64,000 bases of DNA, taken from positions 2,914,001 to 2,978,000 of the forward strand of contig NZ_CP133778.1 of assembly GCF_034347405.1 (NCBI RefSeq), given 5' to 3'. Below are positions 7,615 to 16,685 of the stretch, in pieces. The stretch comes from Pseudomonas sp. CCC3.1. Its GTDB lineage: Bacteria > Pseudomonadota > Gammaproteobacteria > Pseudomonadales > Pseudomonadaceae. Position 1 is the first letter of the stretch; each line of letters begins with the position of its first letter. The notes under the pieces are model-generated. The model was not told where the DNA came from. It saw only the letters and a program-made list of their open reading frames with translations, and made no database searches. A program made the translations under genes and the position numbers.

Positions 7615-9303
7615 TCAGGCAGTAACCAAGACTTCCTTGAGCAGGTTTTTAAGCATCTTCCCCGAGGCATTGCGGGCGAACGGGGTGTGCTGCACATGGA
7701 TCTGCGCCGGGACTTTAAAGCTCGCCAGGCGCTGGGCAATAAAGCGGCGCACGGTCTCGCTGTCCAGGGCATCGACGGGCTCGCCGCGCACCACCAGAAA
7801 CACCACTTCACCCAATACGTCGTCCGGCACGGCAAAGGCTGCGGCTTCCACCACGCCCGGCATTTCACACGCACAGGACTCGACTTCGGCAGCCGAAATC
7901 TTCTCGCCACCCCGGTTGATCAAGTCCTTGGCGCGGTCAGTGATGTAAAGGAAACCTTCAGCATCCAGATGACCGATATCGCCCGTGTCGAGCCAGCCAT
8001 CGCGCAAGGTTTGGGCACTCGCATCAGGCAGGTTCCAGTACGCGCTCATCAGGGTCGGCGAGCGCACCCAGATCAGGCCGCTGACACCGTTGGGCAAGGG
8101 TCGGTCCGGGCTGTCGCCAATGCGCACATCGACGATGGGTAAAGGCCAGCCCGCGGCGGCAGGCTTGTAAACGAACTGATCTCCCCCAATCGCCGCACAA
8201 ATGCCGTTGCTTTCGGTCAGACCGTAACCACTGCCTCCAATGGCCTCGGGTTTGCGCCGGGTCAGGTTCGCCAACAGGCTGCTGGACGGAGCCGCGCCGC
8301 CCAGCCCCAGGCCGAGCAGGCTCTTGGTGTCAGCCGTGCCAAAGCGTGGCGACGCCAGTAATTGCTGCATCATCACTGGCGCGCCATTGAACTGCGTGCA
8401 GTGTTCGTCGCGGATCAGATCGAAGGCTTTTTCCACGTCCCACTTGTACATCAGCAGCAAACGCCGACCGCTGCGCAGGGCCAGCAAGAACTGGGCATGC
8501 AAGCCGCTGACATGAAACAGCGGCACCGCCATCAAGGTGGTGGGGGCGTAACCGCTGTTGATCACCACGCTGATGCGCTCGGGCGAACTCACGGCACAGA
8601 AAACCCCTTGAAACTCCAGGGCCACCAGCGCCTGGCACACCGCGTCATGGGTCGACAACACGCCCTTGGCCAAACTGGTGGTGCCCGAGGTGTAGAGAAT
8701 CATCGCCGGGTCATCGGCGGTGACTTTCAGCGTCGGTGCAGTCAATGCGGGCTCGGCCAGCACATCTTCAAGACGCTGGCAATGCTCGTCCAGCGTGGTC
8801 CCGGCAGCAAGGCCCACCACGATGGTTGCCAGACCTTGCTCACGCAGGTCGCTCTTGAGCAGTTGCAAGCGCGGCTCGTCACACAGCAACAGCCGCGCGC
8901 CGCTGTCCTGCAAACCATGAAACAGCTCATCACGCAAGCCCCAACTGTTGAGCGGCACACACACGGCGCCACAGCGCTGTACGGCCGAAAACGCGACCAG
9001 CCAAGCCGGTTGATTGCGCATGGCAATCGCCACCCGATCGCCCTGACGCACACCAAAACGTCGCACCAGTTGCCCGGCCAGTCGATCGACCTGATCGAAA
9101 AACTCACTGAACGTCAGGCGTTGCTGTTCCCACACCAAAAACTCACGGTCGCCGTGGACGCGACCGCTATCAATGACCTCCCACACGTTGGCGGCCGTGT
9201 GCCGAAAACGTTTGGTACCGCCACTCGCTGGCGTCACCACTTCATAAGGCGAGCCGGCACCAATCAACTGCTGCCAGGCGCTCTGCCATTGTTCAAGTTT
9301 CAT
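7615..9303 (-). CDS. Acyl-CoA synthetase (AMP-forming), probable steroid-acid CoA ligase
   Basis: 562 residues from the ATG at 9303; the frame upstream overlaps the preceding dehydrogenase and is not used. The ANL-superfamily signatures are intact: the P-loop YTSGTTSLAKG (about residues 204-214), the TGDIGHLDAEG / DRAKDLINRGGEKIS hinge, and the C-terminal catalytic lysine in NASGKMLK (about 549). It activates a carboxylic acid as its CoA thioester with ATP. It lies in the operon with four acyl-CoA dehydrogenases, hydratases and an aldolase, so the likely substrate is the steroid side-chain carboxylate (C24 or C22). A second ligase (18873-20417) is in the neighbouring operon; which acts on which chain length cannot be told from sequence. 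Confidence 0.88.
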   Translation of the reverse strand: MKLEQWQSAWQQLIGAGSPYEVVTPASGGTKRFRHTAANVWEVIDSGRVHGDREFLVWEQQRLTFSEFFDQVDRLAGQLVRRFGVRQGDRVAIAMRNQPAWLVAFSAVQRCGAVCVPLNSWGLRDELFHGLQDSGARLLLCDEPRLQLLKSDLREQGLATIVVGLAAGTTLDEHCQRLEDVLAEPALTAPTLKVTADDPAMILYTSGTTSLAKGVLSTHDAVCQALVALEFQGVFCAVSSPERISVVINSGYAPTTLMAVPLFHVSGLHAQFLLALRSGRRLLLMYKWDVEKAFDLIRDEHCTQFNGAPVMMQQLLASPRFGTADTKSLLGLGLGGAAPSSSLLANLTRRKPEAIGGSGYGLTESNGICAAIGGDQFVYKPAAAGWPLPIVDVRIGDSPDRPLPNGVSGLIWVRSPTLMSAYWNLPDASAQTLRDGWLDTGDIGHLDAEGFLYITDRAKDLINRGGEKISAAEVESCACEMPGVVEAAAFAVPDDVLGEVVFLVVRGEPVDALDSETVRRFIAQRLASFKVPAQIHVQHTPFARNASGKMLKNLLKEVLVTA

Positions 9304-9340
9304 CTTGTTATTCTCCTCACCCGAACAGCTTGCAACAGGC

Positions 9341-10477
9341 TCAGGCGTGCGCAGGCGCAAGGCTTGCGTAACGCTCGCAGTGATAATCGGCATCTCCCAG
9401 GCTTGCCTGTGCCACCCGGATACGCTTGAGGTACAGGCCCACGTCCAGCTCATCGGTCACACCAATCCCGCCGTGCATCTGCACCGCTTCATTGGCGACC
9501 TTGAGGGCCATCTGGCCTGCCTTCCATTTCGCCAGACTGGCCAGCCGCTGACGCTCAACCTCGCTCAAGCTCGTATCGTCCAGCGCTGCCAGGCCAGCCA
9601 TCACCGTGCTGCGCGCCAGTGCCAACTCGACAAACAACTGAGCCGCCCGGTGTTGCAGTGACTGAAACGAGCCAATCGCCACCTCGAACTGCACACGGGT
9701 CTTGAGGTAGTCGAGGGTCATTCTGAAGAGTTTTTCGGCCATGCCCAGCATCTCGGCCGCCACACACACCCGGCCACGATCCAGCGCAGTCATTAACGCA
9801 GGCCCCGCCGCACCGATGTCACCGAGCAAGGCATCAGGCCCGACCTGCACCTGGTCCAGTCGCAACTGCGCGTGGTTGCGCGAATCGATCAAGGGCAAGG
9901 CACTCACTACAAGGCCCGGCGCAGTGGCAGGCACCAGAAACAGGCTGATGCCCTGCGCCGCCTGGGCCGCCACCAGATAGCCGTCTGCTCCGACGCCATC
10001 GATGACGAAATACTTGTGCCCGCTCAGGCTGTAACCAGTGGCATTCGGCACGGCCTGCAAGGCGACTTGCGTAGGGCTGTGACGCGAACGCTCATCCAGT
10101 GCAAGGGCCAGGCGCCGCTCGCCGCTGATGGCCGCCGACAGCCACTGATCCTGCTGCTGGGCATTGCCTTGCAAGTGCAGCAATGAGCCGCTGAGCACCA
10201 CACTCGACAACAGCGGCGAGGCGCTGAGCGTGCTGCCCATGGATTCAAAAATCGGGCCCAGGCCCATGCAGCCAAAATCCAGACCCCCGAGGTTCTCAGG
10301 GAACGGAATCGCGCTCCAGCCCAACGCTACGGCGTCCTGCCACAAGGTAGCGTCAAAGCCCAATTCGCTGTGCTCATCACGCAAGGTACGTTGACGGGCC
10401 ACTGGGCTACGCGCCGCCAGGAACTCGCGGGCGCTGTCGGCCAACAACCGTTGTTCTTCGCTATAAAGCAGGTTCAT
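9341..10477 (-). CDS. Acyl-CoA dehydrogenase, beta-like subunit (pair with 10489-11679)
   Basis: 378 residues, an FAD-dependent acyl-CoA dehydrogenase with the N-terminal helical, middle beta and C-terminal helical domains. The C-terminal FAD/dimer segment reads AVQMHGGIGVTDELDVG. A ribosome site AAGGAA precedes the ATG. It begins 11 bp after the stop of another, longer dehydrogenase, and such adjacent unequal pairs typically form the alpha2beta2 heterotetramers (ChsE1-ChsE2 or Scd-type) that desaturate CoA-linked steroid side chains. The partner is inferred from adjacency. It is fourth from the end of the 17459-6145 operon direction, upstream of the CoA ligase. Confidence 0.87.
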   Translation of the reverse strand: MNLLYSEEQRLLADSAREFLAARSPVARQRTLRDEHSELGFDATLWQDAVALGWSAIPFPENLGGLDFGCMGLGPIFESMGSTLSASPLLSSVVLSGSLLHLQGNAQQQDQWLSAAISGERRLALALDERSRHSPTQVALQAVPNATGYSLSGHKYFVIDGVGADGYLVAAQAAQGISLFLVPATAPGLVVSALPLIDSRNHAQLRLDQVQVGPDALLGDIGAAGPALMTALDRGRVCVAAEMLGMAEKLFRMTLDYLKTRVQFEVAIGSFQSLQHRAAQLFVELALARSTVMAGLAALDDTSLSEVERQRLASLAKWKAGQMALKVANEAVQMHGGIGVTDELDVGLYLKRIRVAQASLGDADYHCERYASLAPAHA

Positions 10478-10488
10478 GGTCTGTTTCC

Positions 10489-11679
10489 TTACTTCACGTC
10501 AGGCAGGCCAAGCACCCGCTTGGCGATCACATTGAGCTGGATTTCCGAAGCCCCGCCAGAAATCGTCAGGGCATAACTGTTAAGCCAGCCACGGGTAATG
10601 GCTTGTTCCTGCGCACTGAAAACGCTCTTGTCCCAGCCCAGCGCGTGGTAGCCCATCAGGTCCAGCAGTACTTCGAACTTGCCGCGTTCCTGCTCGGTGT
10701 GCACCAGTTTCATGATCGACATCAGCCCGCTCACGTCTTGCCCGGCTCGCGCTTCTTCGCCCATGCGCTGCACGGTCAGGTTGTAGCTGTGCTCGTTCAT
10801 GGCGCAGGCCACGGCACGCGCAGCCAGTGCCGACTCACTCAGGCCCGTCGGTTCAGGCAAGTACTCGTTGAGCAGTGGCAACAAATGGAAATGCGTCGGC
10901 AGGCTGAATTCACCGAACTTGGACATGGCTTTGCGTTCGTGCTGCAACAGCCGTTTGGCCAAGTTCCAACCGCCATGCAGCGGGCCAATCAATTGCGATT
11001 TAGGCACTTTGACGCTGTCGAAAAACACTTGGCAGAACGCCGATTTGCCACTGATCAAATCAATCGGTGCGACGCTCACGCCGGGGCTCTTCATGTCCAG
11101 CACAATCAGGCTGATACCTGCATGCTTGCTGGCCTTTGGATCAGTGCGCACCAGGGCATACATCCAGTCGGACTTGTCGCCGTAAGAGGTCCAGATCTTG
11201 CTGCCGTCGACCACAAAGTGATCGCCCTCATCGCGCGCCGAGGTTTTCAGGCTCGCCAGATCGGACCCGGCATTGGGCTCGGAAAAACCCTGACACCAGC
11301 GCACCTGGCCACGAGTCATCGGGGTCAGCAGGGCTTTTTTCTGCTCTTCGGTACCGAACTCAAGCAACACCGGGCCGAGCATCCAGATGCCCAGATTGAT
11401 TTGCGGCGGGCGGCACTTAAGGCGTCGCAACTCGCTTTCCAGCACCGCGCTGTATTCCGGGCTCAGACCCGCGCCGCCGTACTCCAGTGGCCAATCCGGA
11501 CAGAACCAGCCCTTGTCGCGCATGCGCTCAAACCACAGCTGCGCGTCTGCATCAGGAAATTCGACGTGGCGTGCGCCCCACACCAACTCGCCCTCAGGGA
11601 TGGCCTTGCGCTGCGACGGCGGACAATTGGCCTCAAGCCAACTGCGGGTTTGCTCTCTGAACTGGTCAATTGCGCTCAT
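10489..11679 (-). CDS. Acyl-CoA dehydrogenase, alpha-like subunit (pair with 9341-10477)
   Basis: 396 residues. The conserved ACAD signature WCQGFSEPNAGSDLASLKT (about residues 128-147) forms the flavin/substrate site, and the C-terminus ends TISGGASEIQLNVIAKRVLG, typical of alpha subunits of steroid-type heteromeric dehydrogenases. It catalyses alpha,beta-desaturation of an acyl-CoA. It lies 65 bp behind the stop of 11745-12914 with no clear promoter between them, so it is probably in the same transcript. The length difference from its downstream neighbour and tight spacing suggest an obligate pair. Confidence 0.88.
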   Translation of the reverse strand: MSAIDQFREQTRSWLEANCPPSQRKAIPEGELVWGARHVEFPDADAQLWFERMRDKGWFCPDWPLEYGGAGLSPEYSAVLESELRRLKCRPPQINLGIWMLGPVLLEFGTEEQKKALLTPMTRGQVRWCQGFSEPNAGSDLASLKTSARDEGDHFVVDGSKIWTSYGDKSDWMYALVRTDPKASKHAGISLIVLDMKSPGVSVAPIDLISGKSAFCQVFFDSVKVPKSQLIGPLHGGWNLAKRLLQHERKAMSKFGEFSLPTHFHLLPLLNEYLPEPTGLSESALAARAVACAMNEHSYNLTVQRMGEEARAGQDVSGLMSIMKLVHTEQERGKFEVLLDLMGYHALGWDKSVFSAQEQAITRGWLNSYALTISGGASEIQLNVIAKRVLGLPDVK

Positions 11680-11744
11680 GTTTTTTACCTGTAAATACCT
11701 AATACCAACCCATCAGGGGATGGCGCAGATCTAATGTGGGAGCG

Positions 11745-12914
11745 TCAACGTTGGCTACGTGGCATGCCCAGGCCGAACTGGGCAATCAGCTCGCGCTGGA
11801 TTTCGTTGGTGCCGCCGCCAAACGTCAGGGTCACCGAAGCCCGCACTTCGTACTCCAGTTCGCCTTGCAGCAAGGAAGCCTGCGAACCGCCACGCACCAG
11901 GCCATTGGCCCCGACGATGTTGCTCAATATGCGCAGAATCTCGACCCCCGACTCAGAGCCATACACCTTGGTGGTCGAGGCCAGCGCCACGTCCATCTGG
12001 TCACGTTCAAGACCGGCCGCAATGCGCAGGTTGATCAGGCGCATGGCTTCAAGGCGGGCGTAGCACTGCGCCAACCCGGCGCGCACCCAGGCTTTGTCGG
12101 TCGCGCGAGCGCCATGTTCATCCGCCTCGCGGGCCCACATAAACACCCGGCGAAACAAGCCCACCACTTTGTCCGACCACGCGCCCAGGCCCAATCGCTC
12201 ATGGTTGAGCTGTGCGGTAATCAGCTTCCAGCCACCGTTCAATTCGCCCACCAGCATGGCCTTCGGCACCCGCACGCTGTCGTAATAGGTAGCCGTTGTC
12301 GGGTTGCTGGTGGTCGGAATAACCGTGGTCGAAAAGCCTTCGCAGCGAGTGTCGAGAATCAGGATCGACACCCCCTTGTGGCGCGGCAAATCAGGGTCGG
12401 TGCGGGCCGCCAGCCAGATGTAATCGGCTGACTCGGCGCCCGACGTCCACAGCTTGTTGCCGTTGACCACAAAGTGCTCGCCTTCGAGCCGGGCACTGGT
12501 TTTCAGCGCTGCCAGATCACTGCCTGCACCCGGCTCGGAGTAACCGATGGCGAAGATGATTTCGCCCGCTGCAATACCCGGCAAAAACTTGGCCTTTTGC
12601 TCTTCCGTGCCGTAGGCCATGAGCGCCGGGCCCACGGTACTGATGGTCACGAAAGGCAGCGGTGCACCGGCAATGTTGGCTTCTTCAAAGAAGATAAATT
12701 GTTCGGTCGGGCCGTAGCCTTGTCCGCCGTGCTCCACGGGCCAACCGACGGCCAGCCAGCCATCGCGGCCCATCTGGCGGATGGTGTCGCGGTACAGATC
12801 GCCGCCCTCTTTGCCGCGCAATTGCTCACGCAGTTGCGGGGTCATCAGGTTTTGGAAGTAGTCCCGCACCTTGAGGCGCAGGGCGTGTTGTTCGGGAGTG
12901 AGGTCAACGAACAT
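11745..12914 (-). CDS. Acyl-CoA dehydrogenase (ChsE/Scd-type subunit)
   Basis: 389 residues with AAGGAG immediately upstream of the ATG. The signature FAIGYSEPGAGSDLAALKT and the ending TFGGGTNEIQRELIAQFGLG are canonical for FAD-dependent acyl-CoA dehydrogenases. It follows the aldolase stop by 9 bp. With the shorter dehydrogenase at 14512-15645 it probably forms the second heterotetrameric enzyme, since the two flank the aldolase and MaoC genes as chsE1/chsE2 flank chsH and ltp2 in the actinobacterial igr module. The pairing is an inference from gene order. Confidence 0.88.
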   Translation of the reverse strand: MFVDLTPEQHALRLKVRDYFQNLMTPQLREQLRGKEGGDLYRDTIRQMGRDGWLAVGWPVEHGGQGYGPTEQFIFFEEANIAGAPLPFVTISTVGPALMAYGTEEQKAKFLPGIAAGEIIFAIGYSEPGAGSDLAALKTSARLEGEHFVVNGNKLWTSGAESADYIWLAARTDPDLPRHKGVSILILDTRCEGFSTTVIPTTSNPTTATYYDSVRVPKAMLVGELNGGWKLITAQLNHERLGLGAWSDKVVGLFRRVFMWAREADEHGARATDKAWVRAGLAQCYARLEAMRLINLRIAAGLERDQMDVALASTTKVYGSESGVEILRILSNIVGANGLVRGGSQASLLQGELEYEVRASVTLTFGGGTNEIQRELIAQFGLGMPRSQR

Positions 12915-12923
12915 GGAAGCTCC

Positions 12924-14102
12924 TTAGGCTGTGCCAAGAATCAGGCCGCTGGTCGGTACACCCGTACCGGCGGTGACCAACACGTTTTCGACGTTGTCGA
13001 CCTGGTTGACCGAGTTGCCGCGCACCTGGCGCACCGCTTCCGCCACGCCGTTCATGCCGTGGATGTAAGCCTCGCCCAACTGCCCGCCATGGGTGTTGAT
13101 CGGGAACTTGCCGCCGCGGGCATGGTGCCCGGCGCGGATAAATTCCTTGGCTTCGCCACGCTCACACAGACCGAACTCTTCCAGTTGCGGCAACACAAAC
13201 GGGGTGAAATGGTCATAAATCACCGCGGTTTGCAGCGCATCAGGCCCAAGTCCGGACTGGCGATACAGCTCTTTGGCCACCACGCCCATTTCCGGCAGCC
13301 CGGTTATGTCGTCGCGGTAGAACGAGGTCATGATTTGCTGGCCCGAGGTAATGCCCTGGGAACCGGCCTTGATCATCACCGGCTTCTGGCGCAAGTCCTT
13401 GGCCCGCTCGGCCGAGGTGATAACCATGGCCACAGCGCCATCAGACTCCTGGCAGCAGTCGAGCAAATGCAGCGGCTCGCAGATCCAGCGCGAGGCCTGA
13501 TGTTCTTCAAGGGTGATCGGCTTGCCGTAGAAGAAGGCGTTCGGGTTGGTCGCGGCAAAGTCACGGACCGCCACCGCTACCCGACCGAAGTCTTCGGAGG
13601 TCGCGCCATAGGTGTGCATGTAGCGCTGGGCAAACATGCCCACCCACGAGGCCGGGGTGTGCAGGCCGTGCGGCATGTACCAGCCGTAGTTGACGTTCTC
13701 GAACGTCGGCGTTGAGGCAAAGCCATAACTGCCGCTGCCGAAGCGATACCACGAACGCTCGTTCATGGCGCGGTACACCACCACAACTTTGGCCACACCG
13801 GTGGCCACGGCCATGGCGGCATGCATGATCGGCCCGCAGGCCGCTCCACCACCATGAGGCACTTGGGAGAAGAACTTCACGTCCTTGCAGCCCAGCAGAC
13901 GGGCGATTTCATACTCGGGCACTTTGTCGACCGAATACGAGCTAAAACCTTCGACTTCAGACGGGTCGATGCCCGCGTCTTTGAGTGCGGCCAGCGTGGC
14001 TTCCAGCGCCAGGCGCAGTTCGGTACGCCCGGAGTTCTTGGAAAACTCGGTCGCGCCCAGCCCAACAATGGCGGCGCTGCCGGAAAGTGACGATTGCGTC
14101 AT
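12924..14102 (-). CDS. Lipid-transfer/thiolase-fold protein, Ltp2-like steroid side-chain aldolase
   Basis: 392 residues with the SCP2-thiolase fold. The place where thiolases carry the nucleophilic cysteine reads VPHGGGAACGP, with no canonical C-A/S-S-G motif, and the protein keeps YDHFTP and the NTHGG motif near the C-terminus. This is the pattern of Ltp2-type retro-aldolases, which cleave beta-hydroxy steroid side-chain CoA esters into a ketone or aldehyde plus propionyl- or acetyl-CoA. Such enzymes require a DUF35 partner, and a MaoC-DUF35 fusion is encoded four genes upstream (15655-16632). Operon neighbours are at 18 bp and 9 bp. A plain beta-ketothiolase is the alternative but is disfavoured by the active-site sequence. 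Confidence 0.8.
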   Translation of the reverse strand: MTQSSLSGSAAIVGLGATEFSKNSGRTELRLALEATLAALKDAGIDPSEVEGFSSYSVDKVPEYEIARLLGCKDVKFFSQVPHGGGAACGPIMHAAMAVATGVAKVVVVYRAMNERSWYRFGSGSYGFASTPTFENVNYGWYMPHGLHTPASWVGMFAQRYMHTYGATSEDFGRVAVAVRDFAATNPNAFFYGKPITLEEHQASRWICEPLHLLDCCQESDGAVAMVITSAERAKDLRQKPVMIKAGSQGITSGQQIMTSFYRDDITGLPEMGVVAKELYRQSGLGPDALQTAVIYDHFTPFVLPQLEEFGLCERGEAKEFIRAGHHARGGKFPINTHGGQLGEAYIHGMNGVAEAVRQVRGNSVNQVDNVENVLVTAGTGVPTSGLILGTA

Positions 14103-14120
14103 GTGTCGTGTCTCCCGCTG

Positions 14121-14540
14121 TCAGGGCAGAACCAGCGCGACCGTACCGGTCACGTGGTTGCCCATCGAATTTTTGCCGCTGAGGGTTATTTCCACCGTGC
14201 GGGTGGCAGCGTCCTGACCCGTGACTGCGCCGTTGAAGGTCATGCAGTCGCCGGGGTAGTTCGGCGCGCCGAGCTTGATCTTCAGCGACGCAAAACGCGC
14301 TTCGGGGCCCGCCCAGTCTTCGATGTAACGCTGCACCAGCCCGTTGGTGGTGAGGATATTCATGAAGATGTGCGGCGAGCCGAGGGTCTGCGCGGCATTC
14401 AGGTCGTGGTGGCCCGGGAAGTAATCGCGGGTCGCGATGGCGCCGCCTGCGACCAGCCCCACGGTGATCGGGATCGCCAGTTCCGGCAGGGTTTCGCCGG
14501 GGCGCACGTCGTCAAAGCGCTTGGTGTTCTTCGAGGTCAT
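14121..14540 (-). CDS. MaoC-fold enoyl-CoA hydratase, ChsH1-like catalytic subunit
   Basis: 139 residues, a single hot-dog domain. The R-hydratase dyad D-x4-H is present as D39 and H44 in RDYFPGHHD. The size and the small-MaoC plus MaoC-DUF35 pairing match ChsH1-ChsH2 of Mycobacterium, which hydrates the unsaturated steroid side-chain CoA ester. The start at 14540 overlaps the preceding dehydrogenase by 29 bp and has GGGATGG upstream. The partner (15655-16632) lacks the histidine, which supports the view that this subunit supplies the catalytic residues. Confidence 0.84.
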   Translation of the reverse strand: MTSKNTKRFDDVRPGETLPELAIPITVGLVAGGAIATRDYFPGHHDLNAAQTLGSPHIFMNILTTNGLVQRYIEDWAGPEARFASLKIKLGAPNYPGDCMTFNGAVTGQDAATRTVEITLSGKNSMGNHVTGTVALVLP

Positions 14541-15645
14541 ATTTCCATCCCAGCTTGTCGTTATGGCTCAACCAGTCGCCGAGGCGTTCCAGGCTTGCCG
14601 CCGAACCGCCCAGGGCACTGCCCAAAGCGCGGCTCCAGTAAAGAAAGCGGTGCATCGGGTACGTCAGGTCGACGCCAATGCCGCCGTGTACGTGCTGAGC
14701 GGTATGCCCGATCAGGTGCCCCGCTTCGCAGGCCTGCCAGGCGGTGGCCAGCGCTTCAGACGGCGCGGGCAGACCGGCGTCGAGGCGATAGCACAATTGC
14801 CACAGGCAGCTGCGCAACGCTTCAAGGGCGATGTGGGTCGTTGCCATGCTCATTTGCACGGCCTGAAAGCTGCCGATGCTGCGGTCGAACTGGCGACGCT
14901 CGCTGACGTACACCACGGTGCGGCGAATCTGCTCATCACTCACACCCAGTTGCAACGCGGCCAATGCCGCAATGCTGCGCGGCTCCAGCCAGCTCAAGGC
15001 ACTGGCCGGGAGCACGTGCTCAACGCCAATCAACAGTTTGTCGACGTGCAGGTCTGCAATGGCTTCGCCGTGGGTCATGCGGCCGGGCACCTGCTTGATG
15101 GCTTTGGCCGACAATTCGACCAGCGCCAAACGTGGCTGACCTTCGGCCTCAACCAACAACAGCGCCGCCTGTGACTGCTCAGCCAGCGCCAGTGCAGCCA
15201 CACGGCCGTTGAGCAGCCAGCCGCCTGCGGTCGATGTGGCCTGCAAGGCAATGCCCTGGGCGCTGGTCAAACCGCTCAGGTCCAGGGTCAGTAAAGCCCG
15301 GCCAGCCGCCGCCTCAACAGCCCATGCCTGCAAGGACGGCTCAGCACACTGCGCCAGAGTCGCGGCGGCCAGTTGATGGCGCCACAACGGCACCTGCCCC
15401 AGCGCTCGGCCTTGGGCTTCAAGCACCAGCAACAACTCGGTCATGCCCAGGCCGCTGCCCCCTTGAGCCTCCGGAATGGCCAAGGCCTGCAAACCGGTTT
15501 CCACGCACAACTGCCACAGCGGCTCCATAAAGGCGTGCTCACTGGTATCGAACTGGCGCAAGCGGTCATCGGTGCAATAGTCGGCAAACACATTGCCCGC
15601 CATTTCAGCGATTGCTTTTTGATCTTCGGTGAATTCGAAATCCAT
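14512..15645 (-). CDS. Acyl-CoA dehydrogenase, beta-like subunit (ChsE2/Scd-type)
   Basis: 377 residues. The first half is poorly conserved and alanine-rich, as usual for the smaller subunit of heteromeric steroid acyl-CoA dehydrogenases. The C-terminal part retains QHVHGGIGVDLTYPMHRFL, which binds FAD at the subunit interface. The ATG lies 9 bp after the stop of the MaoC-DUF35 gene and its 3' end overlaps the small MaoC gene by 29 bp, so translation is coupled. Its likely partner is 11745-12914. Confidence 0.86.
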   Translation of the reverse strand: MDFEFTEDQKAIAEMAGNVFADYCTDDRLRQFDTSEHAFMEPLWQLCVETGLQALAIPEAQGGSGLGMTELLLVLEAQGRALGQVPLWRHQLAAATLAQCAEPSLQAWAVEAAAGRALLTLDLSGLTSAQGIALQATSTAGGWLLNGRVAALALAEQSQAALLLVEAEGQPRLALVELSAKAIKQVPGRMTHGEAIADLHVDKLLIGVEHVLPASALSWLEPRSIAALAALQLGVSDEQIRRTVVYVSERRQFDRSIGSFQAVQMSMATTHIALEALRSCLWQLCYRLDAGLPAPSEALATAWQACEAGHLIGHTAQHVHGGIGVDLTYPMHRFLYWSRALGSALGGSAASLERLGDWLSHNDKLGWKYDLEEHQAL

Positions 15646-15654
15646 GCAGCCCCC

Positions 15655-16632
15655 TTATTGCGCAGCTGGCCTGAACAACGGCAGCGTGAGTTCGCCGTCG
15701 AAGGTCTGGAATTCAAGTTGCAAGGCTTGGCCGATGCGCAGTTCGTCACGCTCAGCGCCCACCAGCCCGGCTACCAGACGCACACCCTCCGCAAGTTCGA
15801 TCAGACCAATCGGGTTGGGATGATCAAACGGAGCAACTTGGGGGTAATGCATGATCACGAACGAGTACAGGCTGGCGCGGCCACTGGCCTCAACGCTGTC
15901 CCAATCGAACGAGTGGCACTCGATGCACACCGGTGCCGGTGGATGACGCAAGGTCTGGCACTGGGTGCAGCGCTGGATCAGTAACTTGCCAGCGTCGCAG
16001 CCTTCCCAGAAAAACCGCGTGTCGTCGCTCATGCCCGGTTTGGGGCGCTTGATCGCAGGTTTTTCCTCGACCTTGGCCGGGGCGGCTTCGGCGCTGTGGT
16101 TGTGCGCGGGGCGGAACTTGAACACGCGGAACAACAACTCTCCGACCGCCTCGTCGCCACTTTTGTGCTCAACGAAGTAGCTCATCACCAGCGTGACGAA
16201 GAAACCGGTGCCCAGACCTGTGGTTTTCTCATCACCCACTGAGTCCAGACGGGTGGTGTAGTACAGCTTTTCACCCGGCCGCACATTACGGTTAAAGCTC
16301 AGTTCGGAGTTGACCGCGACCACAGACGCATAGCCATACGACTCAATGAGCTTGAGCACCTCGTAGGGGTTTTCGGAGGTCGAGCCCGGCGGATAGTTAT
16401 TGGTATGAAAACCCTCCATACACCACACCTGCAGCATCGCAGCCGGTGCCACCAGCCCGTCCTGTGCACTGCTCGAGGCAAAGGCGGCGTCGGTGTAAAG
16501 CGGGTTGTCCACGCCCATGATCTCGCACCATTGGCGGATCATCGGGGCGTTGACTTCGTCCCAGGCGTAGACGCGACCATATTCACGCCCCACCAGGGCG
16601 CGCACGTCGGTTAGCAATTGAGAATCAGCCAA
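15655..16632 (-). CDS. MaoC-DUF35 fusion, ChsH2-like hydratase/aldolase partner
   Basis: 325 residues. Residues 1-175 form a MaoC hot-dog domain in which the usual D-x4-H is D42...Y46 (VDNPLY), so the histidine is lost. Residues 200-325 are a DUF35 domain with a zinc ribbon (Cys222, Cys225, Cys236, Cys239) followed by an OB fold. ChsH2 of Mycobacterium has the same order: it supports the hydratase ChsH1 and its DUF35 domain binds the aldolase Ltp2. Both partners are in this operon. Translation starts at a TTG (16630-16632) eight bases behind AGGAG; no in-frame ATG fits as well. The gene is 53 bp from the upstream SDR. Confidence 0.87.
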   Translation of the reverse strand: MADSQLLTDVRALVGREYGRVYAWDEVNAPMIRQWCEIMGVDNPLYTDAAFASSSAQDGLVAPAAMLQVWCMEGFHTNNYPPGSTSENPYEVLKLIESYGYASVVAVNSELSFNRNVRPGEKLYYTTRLDSVGDEKTTGLGTGFFVTLVMSYFVEHKSGDEAVGELLFRVFKFRPAHNHSAEAAPAKVEEKPAIKRPKPGMSDDTRFFWEGCDAGKLLIQRCTQCQTLRHPPAPVCIECHSFDWDSVEASGRASLYSFVIMHYPQVAPFDHPNPIGLIELAEGVRLVAGLVGAERDELRIGQALQLEFQTFDGELTLPLFRPAAQ

Positions 16633-16685
16633 GTTCGTCTCCTGCGTGTTGAGAGCGGCAACCCACTGGCGGCCGCTGAAGGTCG

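Noticed and set aside
8362..9429. Long antisense frame opposite the first CoA ligase (and many similar antisense frames elsewhere)
   Set aside because: High GC content makes long antisense frames frequent; the opposite strand encodes a clear enzyme and these frames have histidine/glutamine-rich translations without domains.
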